A stretch of 64,000 nucleotides of DNA from Arthonia radiata (GCA_002989075.1 PSQN01000016.1:3178336-3242335); one strand, 5' to 3'. Positions 1 through 11,390 are shown, counted from the stretch's first letter. A program made the numbers and translations. Notes: generated from the sequence alone by a model not told the origin.

Positions 1-229
1 CGCAAACCCTGCCATCATCAACGCATAGATAGGGGCCAGTATATGCCCAATATGGTAATTATATGCTCGCCAGCAATTACCCAGAATTCTCCAAACACAG
101 TGTGACAGTCCATAGCATCTTCCTGCGCGTTGGTGACATTGTAAATCCCGGACTATTCTACGGATCGAGCGTGAAGCATTCAATATCGCTGTCATCCATC
201 CACGAACTGCTGCAATCTTGCAACCGATT

Positions 230-1805
230 ATGTCAGATGAAGAGTTTGACGATCCACCACCGTCGCTCGTCCCGACAGAGGCCGCACCGAACGCACTGAC
301 GATAGGCGTAGAAGAGCAGATGGATGACATGGAGATTGCTAAAGTGCCCATCACCATTGTGACCGGTTAGTACAAACATCTGTAGGTATGGTAGCAGCAT
401 CATTCAAAAACGCACGTTCTCGGACGCCACAACCAGTGTTGGCTAGGATGTTGCGCCAGCACGTGCTCATTGCTTCCTATCCCATATCCGCATGAGGATC
501 ATAATGAATGAGGCAAAATACCAGGTTTCGCATGCAGCACATGATTGACGTATAGGGGTCTAGGATACCTGGGGTCCGGAAAGACTACGCTACTGAATTA
601 TATCTTAAACGAGCAGCATGGCAAGAAGATTGCTGTGATCTTGAATGGTATGATGCTTGTTTCAACATTGCTAGAGCCTTACTAACAGTGTCTTTCGCAG
701 AGTTTGGCGACTGTGAGTGCTGCCTGCAAAGGTTGATTGCCCCAGCTGGCGGCTTGCTGACAATGGTCACCTAGCCGCAGACATAGAGAAGAGCCTCACC
801 GTCAACAAAGAAGGCCAGCAAGTGGAAGAATGGCTGGAGCTGGCTAACGGATGCATCTGCTGCTCAGTCAAGGATTCTGGCGTCGCAGCCATTGAGAGTC
901 TTATCTCAAAACGCGGCTCCTTCGACTACATTCTACTCGAAACAACAGGGCTTGCTGATCCTGGCAACCTTGCGCCTTTGTTCTGGGTGGATGAGGGTCT
1001 CGGCTCATCGATTTACTTGGATGGTGTGGTGACAGTCGTTGACGCTAAGAACTTTCTGCGTAGTCTACGTGACAAGACGTGGAAGGGCGAAGCTGCAATC
1101 GAGTCTGCGGGGAAACAAGCTGGCACAAATACCAATCTTGCCGTCAGTGGACTTCAGCGGCAAGTAGACAGCAAGAGCGATGATCATGGCAAGCATATGA
1201 CCACTGCCCATCTGCAGGTCTCGCATGCTGATGTCGTGATCGTCAATAAGATCGATTTGGTATCGAGCGCCGAGTTAGACGAAGTCTTGAACACGATCGA
1301 TGGCATCAATACGCTTGCTAAAGTACATCAAACGTCTCATAGCCGCATCAGCAACCTTGAGGGCACACTATTGGACCTTCATGCGTACGATGATATTAGT
1401 GCAAAGGAGCTAGAGGAAGCAACCCGCCAGCGCGGCCATAGTCATCTGGACGAGACCATATCAACGATCGCTCTGAACTTGCCGCGGCTGACAAATGTCC
1501 ACTTACCGTCTGTCGAAGGCTGGCTGCGCTCTGTATGCTGGGAATTGCAGTTGCCAGGTGTTCCCGACGACGCTGTCGAAAAATTCGAGATCCATCGTAT
1601 CAAGGGCAGAATCACATTCGATTCTGGACGCACGAAGATGCTCCAGGGGGTAAGAGAAGTGTTCGAGCTTACTGATGGTCAACGTGACACTGGTCCATCA
1701 GAGCAGACAAGCGGAGGCAAGATTGTCGTAATAGGACGACAGCTTTCACAAGAAGCGTGGCAACGGAGTCTGGATATCGCGCTGAGAGGTGAACGTGTAT
1801 CCTGA
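230..1805 (+). CDS. ZNG1: CobW/COG0523 GTPase, Zng1-type zinc metallochaperone
   Basis: Predicted exons 230-365, 564-647, 701-712 and 775-1805 give 420 aa. The third exon is only 12 nt. Visible motifs in order: Walker [10 protein letters not shown] (about 46-54), switch motif NEFGDSADIEKS, the metal-binding CxCC in NGCICCS (C104, C106, C107), a Walker B-like [11 protein letters not shown] and the guanine-specificity NKID near residue 235. A CobW C-terminal domain follows. The order NEFGDS...EKS...CxCC...DEGL matches the eukaryotic CBWD/Zng1 branch, which loads zinc onto methionine aminopeptidase (family knowledge). At the last acceptor, CTAG (ends 774) was chosen over CCGCAG (ends 780) because it restores the conserved SADIEKS. 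Start ATG 230 is the first in-frame Met. Zinc-responsive regulation is not visible in the sequence. Confidence 0.9.
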
Positions 1806-2343
1806 TAGTAAGCTGAAGATCATTTACACGTTCTATCTTGTAGCTTCGGAGATGTCGTCAGGCAGCCAGCACGCTGGCGTTGTCTCATGATGCTTTGTGT
1901 GAACCGGAACATCAAAAGGGGCCGTGCTGACGTCTTGTTTCTAGAAAGACAGACGAATTGCACATTGCAAGCGAAAGTGCCAGCTGAGCTGTCCCTCATT
2001 GACTTGCCGCAATGCGCTTGGAGTCTGATCCTTGCAAGAGGAGGCTAGGGGGCCTCACCTGTTCTTCGAAGGTAGGTGGTGGCACTTAGCGAGTCCACCT
2101 ATCACGAAAGATTGTTCCGTCGCCCAGTCAACCGGTCATCAACGCGCATCCTACCAAGTTTGTTTACAACTCAACCTCATGCTTGTTGACAAACATTGTC
2201 TTTTTGTCAGCCCCGTGCAAACACGCGTCCAATCGTGCCAAATAAGCAGTCAAATCACTACCCATTGGAGTGTATAACCATCATATACACATCAATAATA
2301 TCTTACTTCTGCGGTCGCTGGGATCAGCTGAGAACCACCGAGA
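1806..2343. other. Intergenic, 538 bp
   Basis: This gap separates two plus-strand genes and must hold the 3' end of the CobW gene and the promoter of the next gene. I see no coding exon, repeat or clear TATA box. Confidence 0.6.
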
Positions 2344-4089
2344 ATGACCATTGATCAGCTGGAGCGCAAGGCGGATGACGAGCATTGCGTTGTCGTATTT
2401 GATGCACCCAGCTCTTACAAAGTTGACTTGCCCTCGGAGAAGCAACGATCTCCGTTTGACACTGAGCAAGACTCTTCGGAGTCATCGTCGTCTGCTGCTA
2501 ACAGTCCTCCAACACATGCCAAAACCTGTCGACATGAGGCATTCACATTCACACATACTCGGAGTGGCAACACAACAGCGCAGACTTCTTGGGATGGGTC
2601 TGAATCCCTTACCCGCCTGGTTGAGGGGAAGCAGCCCAGTGAAGAGTCGGCTTACCATTGCGCGGCACTTACAACCTGTGCTCCTATTGTAGACGAAGCT
2701 GTATCCGAGGATGAGGCGTTTGAGGACGAGACTCATGTCTCAGAATCTGAAGGTCAGCATTCGGAGTCCACATTCCAGAAGACTGACTCGACTTCGGAGG
2801 TGCAAGTGAAGCGCCATGGCACGAAGTTCACTAAAGCACAATTCGGGCGGTCAGCGCGCATGTACGACATGATGTCCTCACAGCTCCCTCTTGGACTTCG
2901 TCACGAGCTCAACAAGCTTGCTCACCACACCGACCTATACTCTTCCCGCAAGATCTTGCGTATACCGGAGCCGGTCCCTTCTGAGCGCGCTTCAAAGGAC
3001 GTATCTCTACGTCCTACTCAACACCGCAATGACCTTGAGAGGGTCAGCAGGTTCGTGGAGAGCCACCTCAGCTCAATGTACGGCACCAAGTGGCGAGCTC
3101 GCCTTCTCCGAGATCTCATGTTTGGTCCCCGTCAGGGTCCTTACCTCAAGACTATCCCGGGTGTCGGCGTCGTAGCAGCGTACGCGCAGAGCCTGACCTT
3201 TGCATACATGACCGACGAAGTCAAGCAAGTGGAGTTCGGCGACCGCAAGCGAGCCTTTCAAAACACGCTGTCTCATCTCCGCGCGTTCAAGATTTCGCCG
3301 CCGAAGAAATGTCCTGTCCGACGAGAAATGCCACCACCAGGGTTGATAGGAAACCAATATAGCGGTCTCGACAGCAGCGACGTTTCTCGGGTTTCCTCGC
3401 CAGCACCAGCGAAGCACTACCCCTCTCCAACCATGCCAACTCGTCATGATCTAGATCACAGTAGAAAGGTTTGGCACAACCAGAGAAAAATCCTAGGTCA
3501 GAACCCCATCAGCCTCAGCGCCATCACCGACCGCTCCGAGCCATCCTCCGCGTCCAACACATTCCATAATTCAGCTGCATACAACATTCCTCGCTTCGAC
3601 GCCGTCCGCTTGCGCCCGCGCCCAGAGCGCAGCACGCCGATTTGGGACGTCGTCGCTCAAAAGGATCGGATGAACCAGCAGATCTCCCCTGAAGAACTCA
3701 TCGCTGCTCTGTGCCGTGTGGAGAAGGCGCAAGCTGGAGCTGAAGGCATGGATTCAGACGCGTTGACTACTGTGCAAGACGAGCCACTCCAAGACGAGCC
3801 CGCTGAAGCGCAGCCATCCACGCCACAGCTATCCAAGCGCGAAGCTCGCCAGCTGGCGCGTCAGCTTCCTGCGGAAGTCCTCGCCGCACGCACAGAGTCT
3901 TCGTCGCCGTCGAGAAAGGAGCTTCGACAGCTGCGCAAGAAGGCTGTTCCCAGTGTTTCAGGCACTACAGCTATCGAGTCAGCGACGCAGTTCACCTTCG
4001 GTAAGTTTCATAAGGATACTCTATTGCCGGCTGCCGGGCCTGAGCCGAAGAAGCGCACTATGCCGATGAAAGGTGCGTTTGGCAAGTAA
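2344..4089 (+). CDS. Hypothetical 581-aa protein, unrecognised
   Basis: A single uninterrupted exon starting at ATG 2344. The first third is acidic and Ser/Thr-rich and probably disordered. The central part (roughly residues 155-330) looks folded, with many aromatic and basic residues around RFVESHLSSMYGTKWRARLL. The tail is basic and low-complexity (SKREARQLARQL, then SRKELRQLRKKA) and may form a coiled coil or charged helix. No signal peptide or membrane segment is visible. I do not recognise the family and assign no function. Its length, composition and lack of frame breaks support a real gene. A nuclear or cytosolic location is only a guess from composition. Confidence 0.75.
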   Translation: MTIDQLERKADDEHCVVVFDAPSSYKVDLPSEKQRSPFDTEQDSSESSSSAANSPPTHAKTCRHEAFTFTHTRSGNTTAQTSWDGSESLTRLVEGKQPSEESAYHCAALTTCAPIVDEAVSEDEAFEDETHVSESEGQHSESTFQKTDSTSEVQVKRHGTKFTKAQFGRSARMYDMMSSQLPLGLRHELNKLAHHTDLYSSRKILRIPEPVPSERASKDVSLRPTQHRNDLERVSRFVESHLSSMYGTKWRARLLRDLMFGPRQGPYLKTIPGVGVVAAYAQSLTFAYMTDEVKQVEFGDRKRAFQNTLSHLRAFKISPPKKCPVRREMPPPGLIGNQYSGLDSSDVSRVSSPAPAKHYPSPTMPTRHDLDHSRKVWHNQRKILGQNPISLSAITDRSEPSSASNTFHNSAAYNIPRFDAVRLRPRPERSTPIWDVVAQKDRMNQQISPEELIAALCRVEKAQAGAEGMDSDALTTVQDEPLQDEPAEAQPSTPQLSKREARQLARQLPAEVLAARTESSSPSRKELRQLRKKAVPSVSGTTAIESATQFTFGKFHKDTLLPAAGPEPKKRTMPMKGAFGK

Positions 4090-4458
4090 CTTAGGAAGAA
4101 CGAGGTGAGTCAGCCGCCGCCGACCTTGGTTGGGCGCTCGATTAAGCGGGATACTTGCAAGGATGCGTAAGGATGCGTAAGCCTGAGGGAGGGTTTGGTC
4201 TTTACTTCAGTATCATGAGTGTGTGTGTGACGGATAGTCAGCTGTTTGTCTTGTTACGACTAACGACGTTGCGCTAGCGATGTCTCGAGTAACAATAGCA
4301 TTAAGTATGGATAACGAGAGTACCCGTTACGAGTAGAAGCGATGAGTTGTCAATGTCCTTTCTCACACGTCATGCTCTCCAATTCGCCTTCCTGTATATA
4401 TACAACTTCATCCCACCTGTTCTCCCCTCATCTCTCCACGCTTTCCCATCACACACCC
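4090..4458. other. Intergenic between convergent genes, 369 bp
   Basis: Shared 3' region of the unknown 581-aa gene (+) and MFE-2 (-). It contains an 11-bp direct duplication (AAGGATGCGTA) near 4159-4181 and a TGTATATATACA palindrome. No coding exon is seen. Confidence 0.6.
4393..4404 (-). terminator. Possible 3'-end efficiency element (TATATA)
   Basis: TGTATATATACA is a perfect 12-bp palindrome about 55-65 nt beyond the MFE-2 stop codon on the minus strand. UAUAUA is the fungal polyadenylation efficiency element. The assignment rests on position and sequence only. Confidence 0.35.
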
Positions 4459-7400
4459 CTACAGCTTCGCCTTCTCAACATCCAACTCTGCGCCCGCCCC
4501 CGCAATACAAAGCTTCCCCGTCTCCACCACCACCATCTGAAACACAACCCGATTCCCCTCCTTCCACATCTCCGTCCGCAAACTCTGCCCCGGCACAACC
4601 GTCCCCGCAAACCTGACCTTCACATTTTTGAACAGCCCGTACGTCTGCACGACGTGCTTTCCCGCGATTCCGAAGAAGCAGAGTCCATGCAGGATCGGCT
4701 GCTTGAACCCACCCACCGCCGCGAAACTCGGGTCGATGTGCAGCGGATTGTAGTCGCCGCTCAACCTGTACAACGCCGCCTGATCCGGGAACGTCGCCTC
4801 CGTGACGCTCGCGTCTGGTTTCCGCTGAGGGGGTTTGTGACTCGCCGTCGCGGCCCCGCGGTCCGGCGTGGATTTCGCGCCGCCGAATCCCCCGCTGCCC
4901 CGCACGAACAAGGCCATCTCCTGGTAAAACAACTCCCTTCCAGAATCTTTGTCCACCATCGTCGTACCCACGGTCACCACGCCCGCGGATCCTTTGTCCA
5001 CGACGTCCACGAGCTTGGGGTAGCAGACCAGCGTGCCCTCGGTGGGAATCGGCCAAGACTTGATTTCCAGGTATTGCTCGCCGTGCAGCAGCATCATGAC
5101 GGAGAAGTTCGGGAGGATGTCAGACATGGAAAAGGGAGCGGCGGCGTTTAGGGAGGGAATGACTCCGAAGGTGGGGATGGGCCCGAAGTCGTCGGCGGAT
5201 TCGTAGACGAGGGGGAGGTCCTTTCGCGTGGCGCCGATACCGAGATTGTAGAGGATGATGTCGCGGTGGGTGTAGGTGTACTCGGAGCCGCTTGACTTGA
5301 GTGTCTTCGCGTGCGCGATGCGCTTGTTGTAGTCGGGGTTCTCTTCGTCGTCGGCGGTATCGGTGTCGCCTTCAGTGGGCGTGGGAGCAGCAACGGATGT
5401 GTCATCTGGTGGAAGGTATCCATTCAGCATACAAATATTTACATTGGTGAGGACAGTACATGAGGAATCATAGCTTACTCTTCCCGCCCTTGTTCTCGCT
5501 GTTTGCCATGATGCTCTGCAGACCTGCGCTGGAGTCTGATGGGTTATCGGCGCGGCCGTCGTCGAAGTTGACAATCTTGGCCATTTGCTGTGCCACGTGC
5601 TCTGGTGTTAGCTTCACGTCCACGGGGAAACCGTGTCCGCCAGAACGCTGCCATCGGGTTTGCCCTTGCCAGCCGCAACCGACTTCGTAAAGCTGACCTG
5701 TTGGGTCTGGCGCGGAGTCTGAGCAGAGCAGTGCGACTAGGGGGGCGACATAATGAGGCTTGAATGCTTGCACGATCTCCTCGGGCATGATTGTGCGTGT
5801 CATGGCCGTTCCAGCGTTGGGAGCGATTGTGTTGACAAAGATGTTGTATTTCTGGCCTTCTAGAGCGAGTGCACGTGAGAAGCCGAGGATGCCGCACTTC
5901 GCGGCTGCGTAATTGGCCTGTCCAAAGTTGCCGTAGATACCGCTGGTCGAGGTGGTGTTCAGCACGCGACCGTACTTCTGCTTGAGAAAGTACGGCCATG
6001 CCGCTTTCGAGCACTTGTATGTACCGCGTAGATGCGTATTCATGACCGGAAACCAGAGGTTGTCGTCCATGTTGTTGAAGGCCTTGTCGCGGAGAATGCC
6101 GGCGTTGTTGACGAGGATGTCGATGCGGCCGTATGCATCAATGGCGGCTTTCACAATGGCATCGCCATCTTCGCAGCTGAACTTCGCGGGGACAGCTTCA
6201 CCTCCGGACTTCTTGATCTCTGAGACCACATCATCTGGGTTCATAAGGTCGTTAACGACGATTTTGGCGCCGAGTGCGGCGAAAAGCAGGCAGTAGCTGC
6301 GGCCGAGACTGTAAATAGTCAGTAGGTGAACGCACAAGGGAGAGTGGTGATATCGCATACCCAGCACCGCCACCAGTAACGACTGCGACTTTGTCCTTCA
6401 ATTCGACATTAGACTTAGACTTGTTGCTCGGCAGCTTCATAGCATCCTGAAGCAGCTCCATGAAGTTGTTGACGCCAGTCGGATATTGTGGCTTCGAGAA
6501 ATCCGTGACCTTGTCCCAATTATCCAAGATCGAGCCAGCGTTGAAAGTGTCATCTGGCTTGAGCAATAGGCCACCTGAGCGCTCCCACCGTAACTTCGCC
6601 ATGTGTCCGCCGCCCACCTCGAAAATTGAGCCGGTCTCCTTTGTATTTGACGAGTGGACGAGGACAGCCACGAGCGGGACAATGAAGTCAGGCTTGAGCT
6701 GAGCAAGAATGTCTGGTGGCATGACCGTTTCAGTCATCCTTGAGGCAGCGATGGGAGCAATGACGTTGCATAGGATGTTGTACTTGACGCCCTCCTTTGC
6801 TAGAGATTCCGTGAAGCCGACCAGGCCGAGCTTAGCCGCTGCTTCATGTCAGCCATGAGGGTACTGACGATGGTCATCCAGGACATACCGGAGTAATTCG
6901 TTTGGCCGAAGTTACCGAAGAGACCTGCTGCTGAAGCAGTGTTGATTACTCGGCCAAACTTTTGCTTTCTGAAATGCGGCCATGCTGCTCTAGAGCACTA
7001 GACGACTCATTAGCCAATGCTGAGCTTGCTGTCTGCGGCGCTGAGGGTTTCCCCACCTTGTATGCGCCCGTGATGTGCACAGTCATAATCAGGTCCCAAT
7101 CCTTGTCTGTCATGTTCTTCAAGCTGACATCTCGCAGGATGCCCGCATTGTTGATCAGGATGTCTATCCTCCCAAAGTTCTGGATGGCAGTATTGATGAT
7201 TGCCTCGCCATTTTCCACCGAGTCATAATTGGCAACGGCGTTGCCACCAGCCTTCTTGATCTCGTCGACGACCACATCTGCGGCCTGCAAGCATACTCCG
7301 TAAGCCTAGGTCCAGCAATGTTCGTCGAGGTGCTGCTCATACCGCTGTAGAGTTGCCCTCACCCTTGAAGGACCCACCAAGGTCGTTGACGACGACATTG

Positions 7401-7593
7401 GCACCCCTTGAGCCAAATAGTAGTGCATAAGCTTTCCCTAGCTATAAGCCGCAGTCAGCATCGCATATGTACGACTGGACAAGAAGCTCGGATTTAAACC
7501 ATGGCATTCTTTGTGGGGTTGAACACTCACCCCACCGCCAGCGCCGGTGACAACAACGGTCTGGCCGTCGTAGCGAAGTTCTTGAGACATCAT
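4459..7593 (-). CDS. FOX2: Peroxisomal multifunctional enzyme type 2 (Fox2): (3R)-hydroxyacyl-CoA dehydrogenase / enoyl-CoA hydratase 2
   Basis: Predicted exons (minus strand) 7593-7531, 7441-7343, 7284-7057, 6997-6889, 6838-6361, 6308-5479 and 5405-4459 give 917 aa, normal for fungal MFE-2. It performs the second and third steps of peroxisomal beta-oxidation. Two short-chain dehydrogenase domains are visible: SDR1 from residue 6 with TGAGGGLG and NYSAAK, and SDR2 from about 318 with TGGGAGLG and NYAAAK. They are followed by a hot-dog hydratase-2 domain with the signature [10 protein letters not shown]. The protein ends in AKL, a PTS1-type peroxisomal signal. The acceptor at 6838 was chosen to restore NYSAAK. 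A second in-frame ATG lies at codon 2. A CCGAGG hexamer, the core of FarA/FarB fatty-acid response sites, lies 90 bp upstream. The last intron has an unusual property, described in the findings. Confidence 0.95.
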
Positions 7594-8154
7594 TGTAGAT
7601 TTAGAGAGGTCCTGAGGAATGACTGAAGGAGTGAGAGCCTCAAAGGTTCGGAGAGACGCTGGCTGTTCTCATCCCACCCTTACCGAGGCTTCAGATTCAT
7701 TGCTCCATTGAGATTAGCGTAAAATGACGTCCGATCTGGCATGTGACGGCCCATGTGACAGCCCCAATGGCAGCAATATCATCGCCGACGTCCTAAAGTC
7801 GTGAAGGGTCGTCGCTAGAAATAAGGACAGGAAAAATCATTGCGCATCTGTATGCTACTATTCGTTGGGTATATACGCCACGCTTGATACAAATGATGCA
7901 TTCTAGCCAACACAATAATGCATTTTACGCTGGGGGACATGTCCCTTCCAAGCCTGATACCGTGGCATAGGCCATGTGCTGTTCCTTTCACCTTGGTGAT
8001 TTTGCGTCCGGTGCGATGTCGTTCCCATGCGGTAGAAGAATGTCCAATTGTAGCTCTGTTCGTATTCAAACCCGACTTGTCGTTATGCAACCATCTCGGT
8101 CGTTCGTCGCCGTCGCAGAGAGACTTCGGTCTTCATGGAGCGGGAGGAAGACCG
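7594..8154. other. MFE-2 promoter region, 561 bp
   Basis: Separates the 5' end of MFE-2 from the 3' end of the Ran-binding protein gene, both on the minus strand. Apart from the CCGAGG hexamer, nothing else distinctive is seen. Confidence 0.6.
7683..7688 (-). promoter_or_regulatory. FarA/FarB-type CCTCGG hexamer upstream of MFE-2
   Basis: CCGAGG on the plus strand (CCTCGG on the minus strand) lies 90 bp upstream of the MFE-2 start. CCTCGG is the reported core of fatty-acid-responsive sites bound by the Zn2Cys6 proteins FarA and FarB in Aspergillus. A six-base match can occur by chance. Confidence 0.4.
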
Positions 8155-9702
8155 TTAGAGGTTCTCCTTGATCGCATCCACCACCTGTATAAGTTCCGCG
8201 AGTACAGTCGGCAATTTCATCTGATGTGCCTCGTCGTCAGCGCGCCAACGCTTCTTACCGATGATGATAATATCATGGGGACGAGGAGGTCTCACCTGAA
8301 TCAAGCACGGTGTAGGTCTTCCATCAATGTAGCCTGTGAATATCTTACTCTTCTCGTTCCCTGCACGCTCCGTGAACGTCACGTCTGTTGTGACGGGCGA
8401 GTTCAACATCGTGCGAAGATTGCCATCAGCACGGAAAACAAAACGCGCTGCGACTTTCTCCTTCGTTGGCTGGCCTGCCTCAATGTCGGCGCCTCCACCC
8501 TCATCACCGTCATCGGCATCGACTTTGACTCTTCGGCAATTAACCTTGAATACACCAACACCTCGCTCTTTCCACGAGTCTCCAGGCTTGTAGTAGAGCT
8601 TTGCTCGATGCTGGAATACTGTTTCCTCGCCCTCTTCGCCTGTCTCAACTTCTTGTTGGTAGAACCGGTCGTCCTGCTTTTCTTCGCTCTGTGTGCCCAC
8701 CTGATGAGCTTCGTCGCCATCTTCCTCGTCTTCTCCCTTGTCATCTTCTGTTGTCTCATCGCCAAACTTCGACAACTTCGCCGCAGATAGACCATTTGAT
8801 ACTGTTCCATTCGCGGAAGAGGCGAAGGACTTCAGAGGTGAAGGGCTACCAGTTGGTGCAGCACTAGCGAACGGTGATGCCGAACTCAGCGCACCGCCAA
8901 ATGCAGACGCCTTTTGACTACCAAGGGCACCAAATCCAGAAGGTTGATTAGCCGATGCAGAAAACGAAAGCTTCTCTTTCCGGGCTTCAACCGGCTGTGT
9001 CTTCTCGGTCGAGTCTGACTTCTTAGATGGTGACAGCGCGCCGAACGGTGACGCAGAGCTTTTGGCGAAGGATGAAAAGCCTGAAGGCGCGAAAGCCTCG
9101 CCATTTGCGGGCACAGAAGAGCCGCTAAAGGGTGATTTGGTTGCGTTTAGTGAGGCGAACGGAGACTTGGTCGACGCGTTGGCAAAGCCGCTATTAGCAG
9201 ACACTTTCGCGGGTGTGAAGGGTTCAGTGGTTTCTTGCTTGCTCTTAGGCTCCTCGTTGATCGCGGCCTCTGCAGGCTCTTTCGCCAGGGGCTCTTGGGT
9301 CTTCGCTACGTTATGTGAAACCTCGTCTGATATTGCTGGCGCTTGTGTGCTCTCAGACGTGTCCTCGACAGCTGCTGTGTCTGCCTTCTCCTTCTTTGTC
9401 GGCCGTTGCTTCTCCTCAATCTCTCGACTCCTCTTCCTTGTGTGTTTCGTTTCGCTCATGTCCTCTCCATCATCTAAGTCGTCATGACTACGCTTTTTCC
9501 GCAGTCGGCCGCGACCATCTGCGCTATCTGGGACTTCTTTCATACTTGCTGCATTGGTTTCCAGTGTTCGCCGGTGTTGTTCGTCGATCCGTGTCTCTTC
9601 AAACTTTTCTCGAACGGGACCCTCGCGGCCCTCGCCAGCTGGCCTGTCAGGTGCGGCGTCGCGTGCCGGAGACGTGTCTTGTGCAACGGAGTGAGAAGTC
9701 AT
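8155..9702 (-). CDS. Ran-binding-domain nuclear transport cofactor, Hba1/Yrb2 (RanBP3)-like
   Basis: Single exon of 515 aa from ATG 9702. The N-terminal 330 residues are disordered and charged, with a basic KKRS...RKRSREIEEK nuclear-localisation-like stretch (about 65-100) and many SPF/FG-type motifs (SPFGALSPS, SGFGALGS, SPFASA). An acidic linker precedes a C-terminal Ran-binding domain (about 345-480), recognisable by the stretches EEGEETVFQHRAKLYY, GVFKVNCRRV and RFVFRADGNLRTMLN. FG-like repeats plus a C-terminal RanBD are the layout of Yrb2/Hba1 and Nup2, which act in Crm1-dependent export or at the pore basket. I favour Hba1/Yrb2 because I see no Nup2-type N-terminal importin-binding motif. 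Nup50/Nup2 remains an alternative. Confidence 0.85.
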   Translation of the reverse strand: MTSHSVAQDTSPARDAAPDRPAGEGREGPVREKFEETRIDEQHRRTLETNAASMKEVPDSADGRGRLRKKRSHDDLDDGEDMSETKHTRKRSREIEEKQRPTKKEKADTAAVEDTSESTQAPAISDEVSHNVAKTQEPLAKEPAEAAINEEPKSKQETTEPFTPAKVSANSGFANASTKSPFASLNATKSPFSGSSVPANGEAFAPSGFSSFAKSSASPFGALSPSKKSDSTEKTQPVEARKEKLSFSASANQPSGFGALGSQKASAFGGALSSASPFASAAPTGSPSPLKSFASSANGTVSNGLSAAKLSKFGDETTEDDKGEDEEDGDEAHQVGTQSEEKQDDRFYQQEVETGEEGEETVFQHRAKLYYKPGDSWKERGVGVFKVNCRRVKVDADDGDEGGGADIEAGQPTKEKVAARFVFRADGNLRTMLNSPVTTDVTFTERAGNEKSKIFTGYIDGRPTPCLIQVRPPRPHDIIIIGKKRWRADDEAHQMKLPTVLAELIQVVDAIKENL

Positions 9703-10039
9703 TGGCGCTAATGCAGGAGTCAGTGTCTATGTTCTTGAAGCGCTTGAGTGCTGTAAATTGTTTGTTGGAGCGTGAGTTGACGATTGGGTGAGACGGGTGG
9801 GGCGAAATAAACGCTCGAAAGAGATGATGCTGGGTGGACACTCGGACTTTACAGTAGCACGCGCCTAATTAATCTCGAAAGCACAGCACCTGATCGAGAT
9901 GAATGCAAGCACTCTAATATTAGTTAAATCGAGGTGTAGACAACGCATCACAAAGTCGATTGAATGCTGAATGTCATGAGCCGCGCTTGGCCGAACGAAA
10001 CAGCCCGAACTATTCCTACATCGACCACCTCGCCTCGAA
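9703..10039. other. Intergenic, 337 bp
   Basis: Between two minus-strand genes: promoter of the Ran-binding protein gene and 3' end of the Yip4-like gene. No other feature seen. Confidence 0.55.
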
Positions 10040-11106
10040 TTATACATTTCCAGCCATAAAACACAGACAGCCAAGCCCGACATAGAATACAAGCAGTGGA
10101 AACACTGCAAGCCCAACACGATTTTTGACAACGCCGGACCCTCCCAGTATACTGATACCCGCGGCCAGCGACCACAGTACGAGGACGATGTAAATAGGTA
10201 TTCGTGGGATCAACGGCAGGCCGAATGCGCTCATGATCGATGCGAGCACAAGTGGGAATAGTGTGTAGCCGATTATGCAGACTGACTGGAAGAATGAGCT
10301 GCAAAGCGGAGTCAGCACGGTTGACGAAAGCAAACGTACCCATACTCACATATTGCCTCCCAGCAGCTTGATCTGCAGCGTGACCACGGCCTCCCCGATC
10401 CACACGGTTGCGAACACGCCCGAGAATGCGAGCGATCGCTCGTCGTTCTTCTCGTCATGCTCCGCGCGCAGCGAGAGAAACAGGCTTAATAGCAAGCAGA
10501 AAAGTAGCGGGCCCCTTCACAACAGTCAGAATAGACTGACGGTATATTAGCACCGTCTGGCTCGACTCACCATAGATCCCAGTTCCTCAGGCCTTCACTC
10601 ATGGTGCCTTGTAGGACGAGATCCGGGTTCAGCCCCTGGCTCATAAGATGTCGTACATTCCCTGCCAGACTTTCACCCTCGCCGCTTTCTTCTGCGCTTC
10701 GGGCGCTGTGCCTTTGCAGAGCACCGCCAAGCAGGTTATTGGGCCACAGCACGAGTCGCATTTTCTCCCATACGGCCAGCAGGTCTCTGCGGACTGTCTG
10801 CCATACTGTTTCATCCAACGTGTTGAGATTCGCTCGTCGGTCTTCTCCGCCAATGGATTGGTTCAGATAGCCACGAGAAATAGACGGGCCGCCTATATCA
10901 GGCTGTATGTTGCCCGTGAGAGGTTCGCGATCCGAGTGAGGCTGTATAGGGTCGTCGAGGTCATTGAGGGATGCTATCGTAGTCTTAGTGTCCGCATGCC
11001 AGGCAACATGTGCAAGCTTACGGTCATCAGGGTCAATCAGGTCTTCCTCCAAGTCTCGTCGGTTCGATCCTTCCTGATACGGGCCTGAGCTTGGCATCAT
11101 GGCCAT
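10040..11106 (-). CDS. YIP4: Yip1-family Golgi membrane protein, Yip4/YIPF6-like
   Basis: Predicted exons 11106-10571, 10514-10350 and 10298-10040 give 319 aa. The N-terminal half (about 1-170) is hydrophilic and cytosolic. The Yip1 domain begins at the conserved NWDLWGPLLFCLLLSL and continues through about five hydrophobic segments, ending with GLAVFPLLVFYVGLGCLCFMAGNV, so the C terminus is in or next to the membrane. The motifs DLWGP and LGGN followed by a QSVCIIGYTLFPL-type segment are typical of the YIPF6/Yip4 branch, which works with Rab GTPases in Golgi vesicle traffic (family knowledge). Both introns are short and restore the DLWGP and GGN-I-SFFQS joins. Confidence 0.9.
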
Positions 11107-11390
11107 AGTTGCGGATTCGGCATGAGCTGAAGTGTCCTCGTGTAGTTCTGCCCAATGTTAGATCAAGAACTCCAAGGGTGGTGGTCGTCTTGGCATAGAT
11201 GATCCGCTAGTCAGCCCTAACCGCTCCGCTGCAGTAGCGTACCGACTGGAATGCCCAAACGTCACATGTTAGATGGACCCCCACGAAATCTGTCAACAAC
11301 GAGCAAATGACACGCTTTCATCCAAGCCTGTTGCATTATGCGGTCTCGCTCACTTGACCTTAGACAACATCTGCCAAGAGTACCGCAATA

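Noticed and set aside
4342-5151. Long plus-strand open frame (269 codons)
   Set aside because: It lies antisense to the hydratase-2 exon of MFE-2, which has clear catalytic motifs and a proper PTS1 end. The composition is Arg/His/Pro-rich, as expected for a shadow.
7918-8790. Plus-strand open frame (290 codons) over the Ran-binding domain gene
   Set aside because: Antisense to a recognisable RanBD. The hydrophobic stretches come from the complement of acidic codons.
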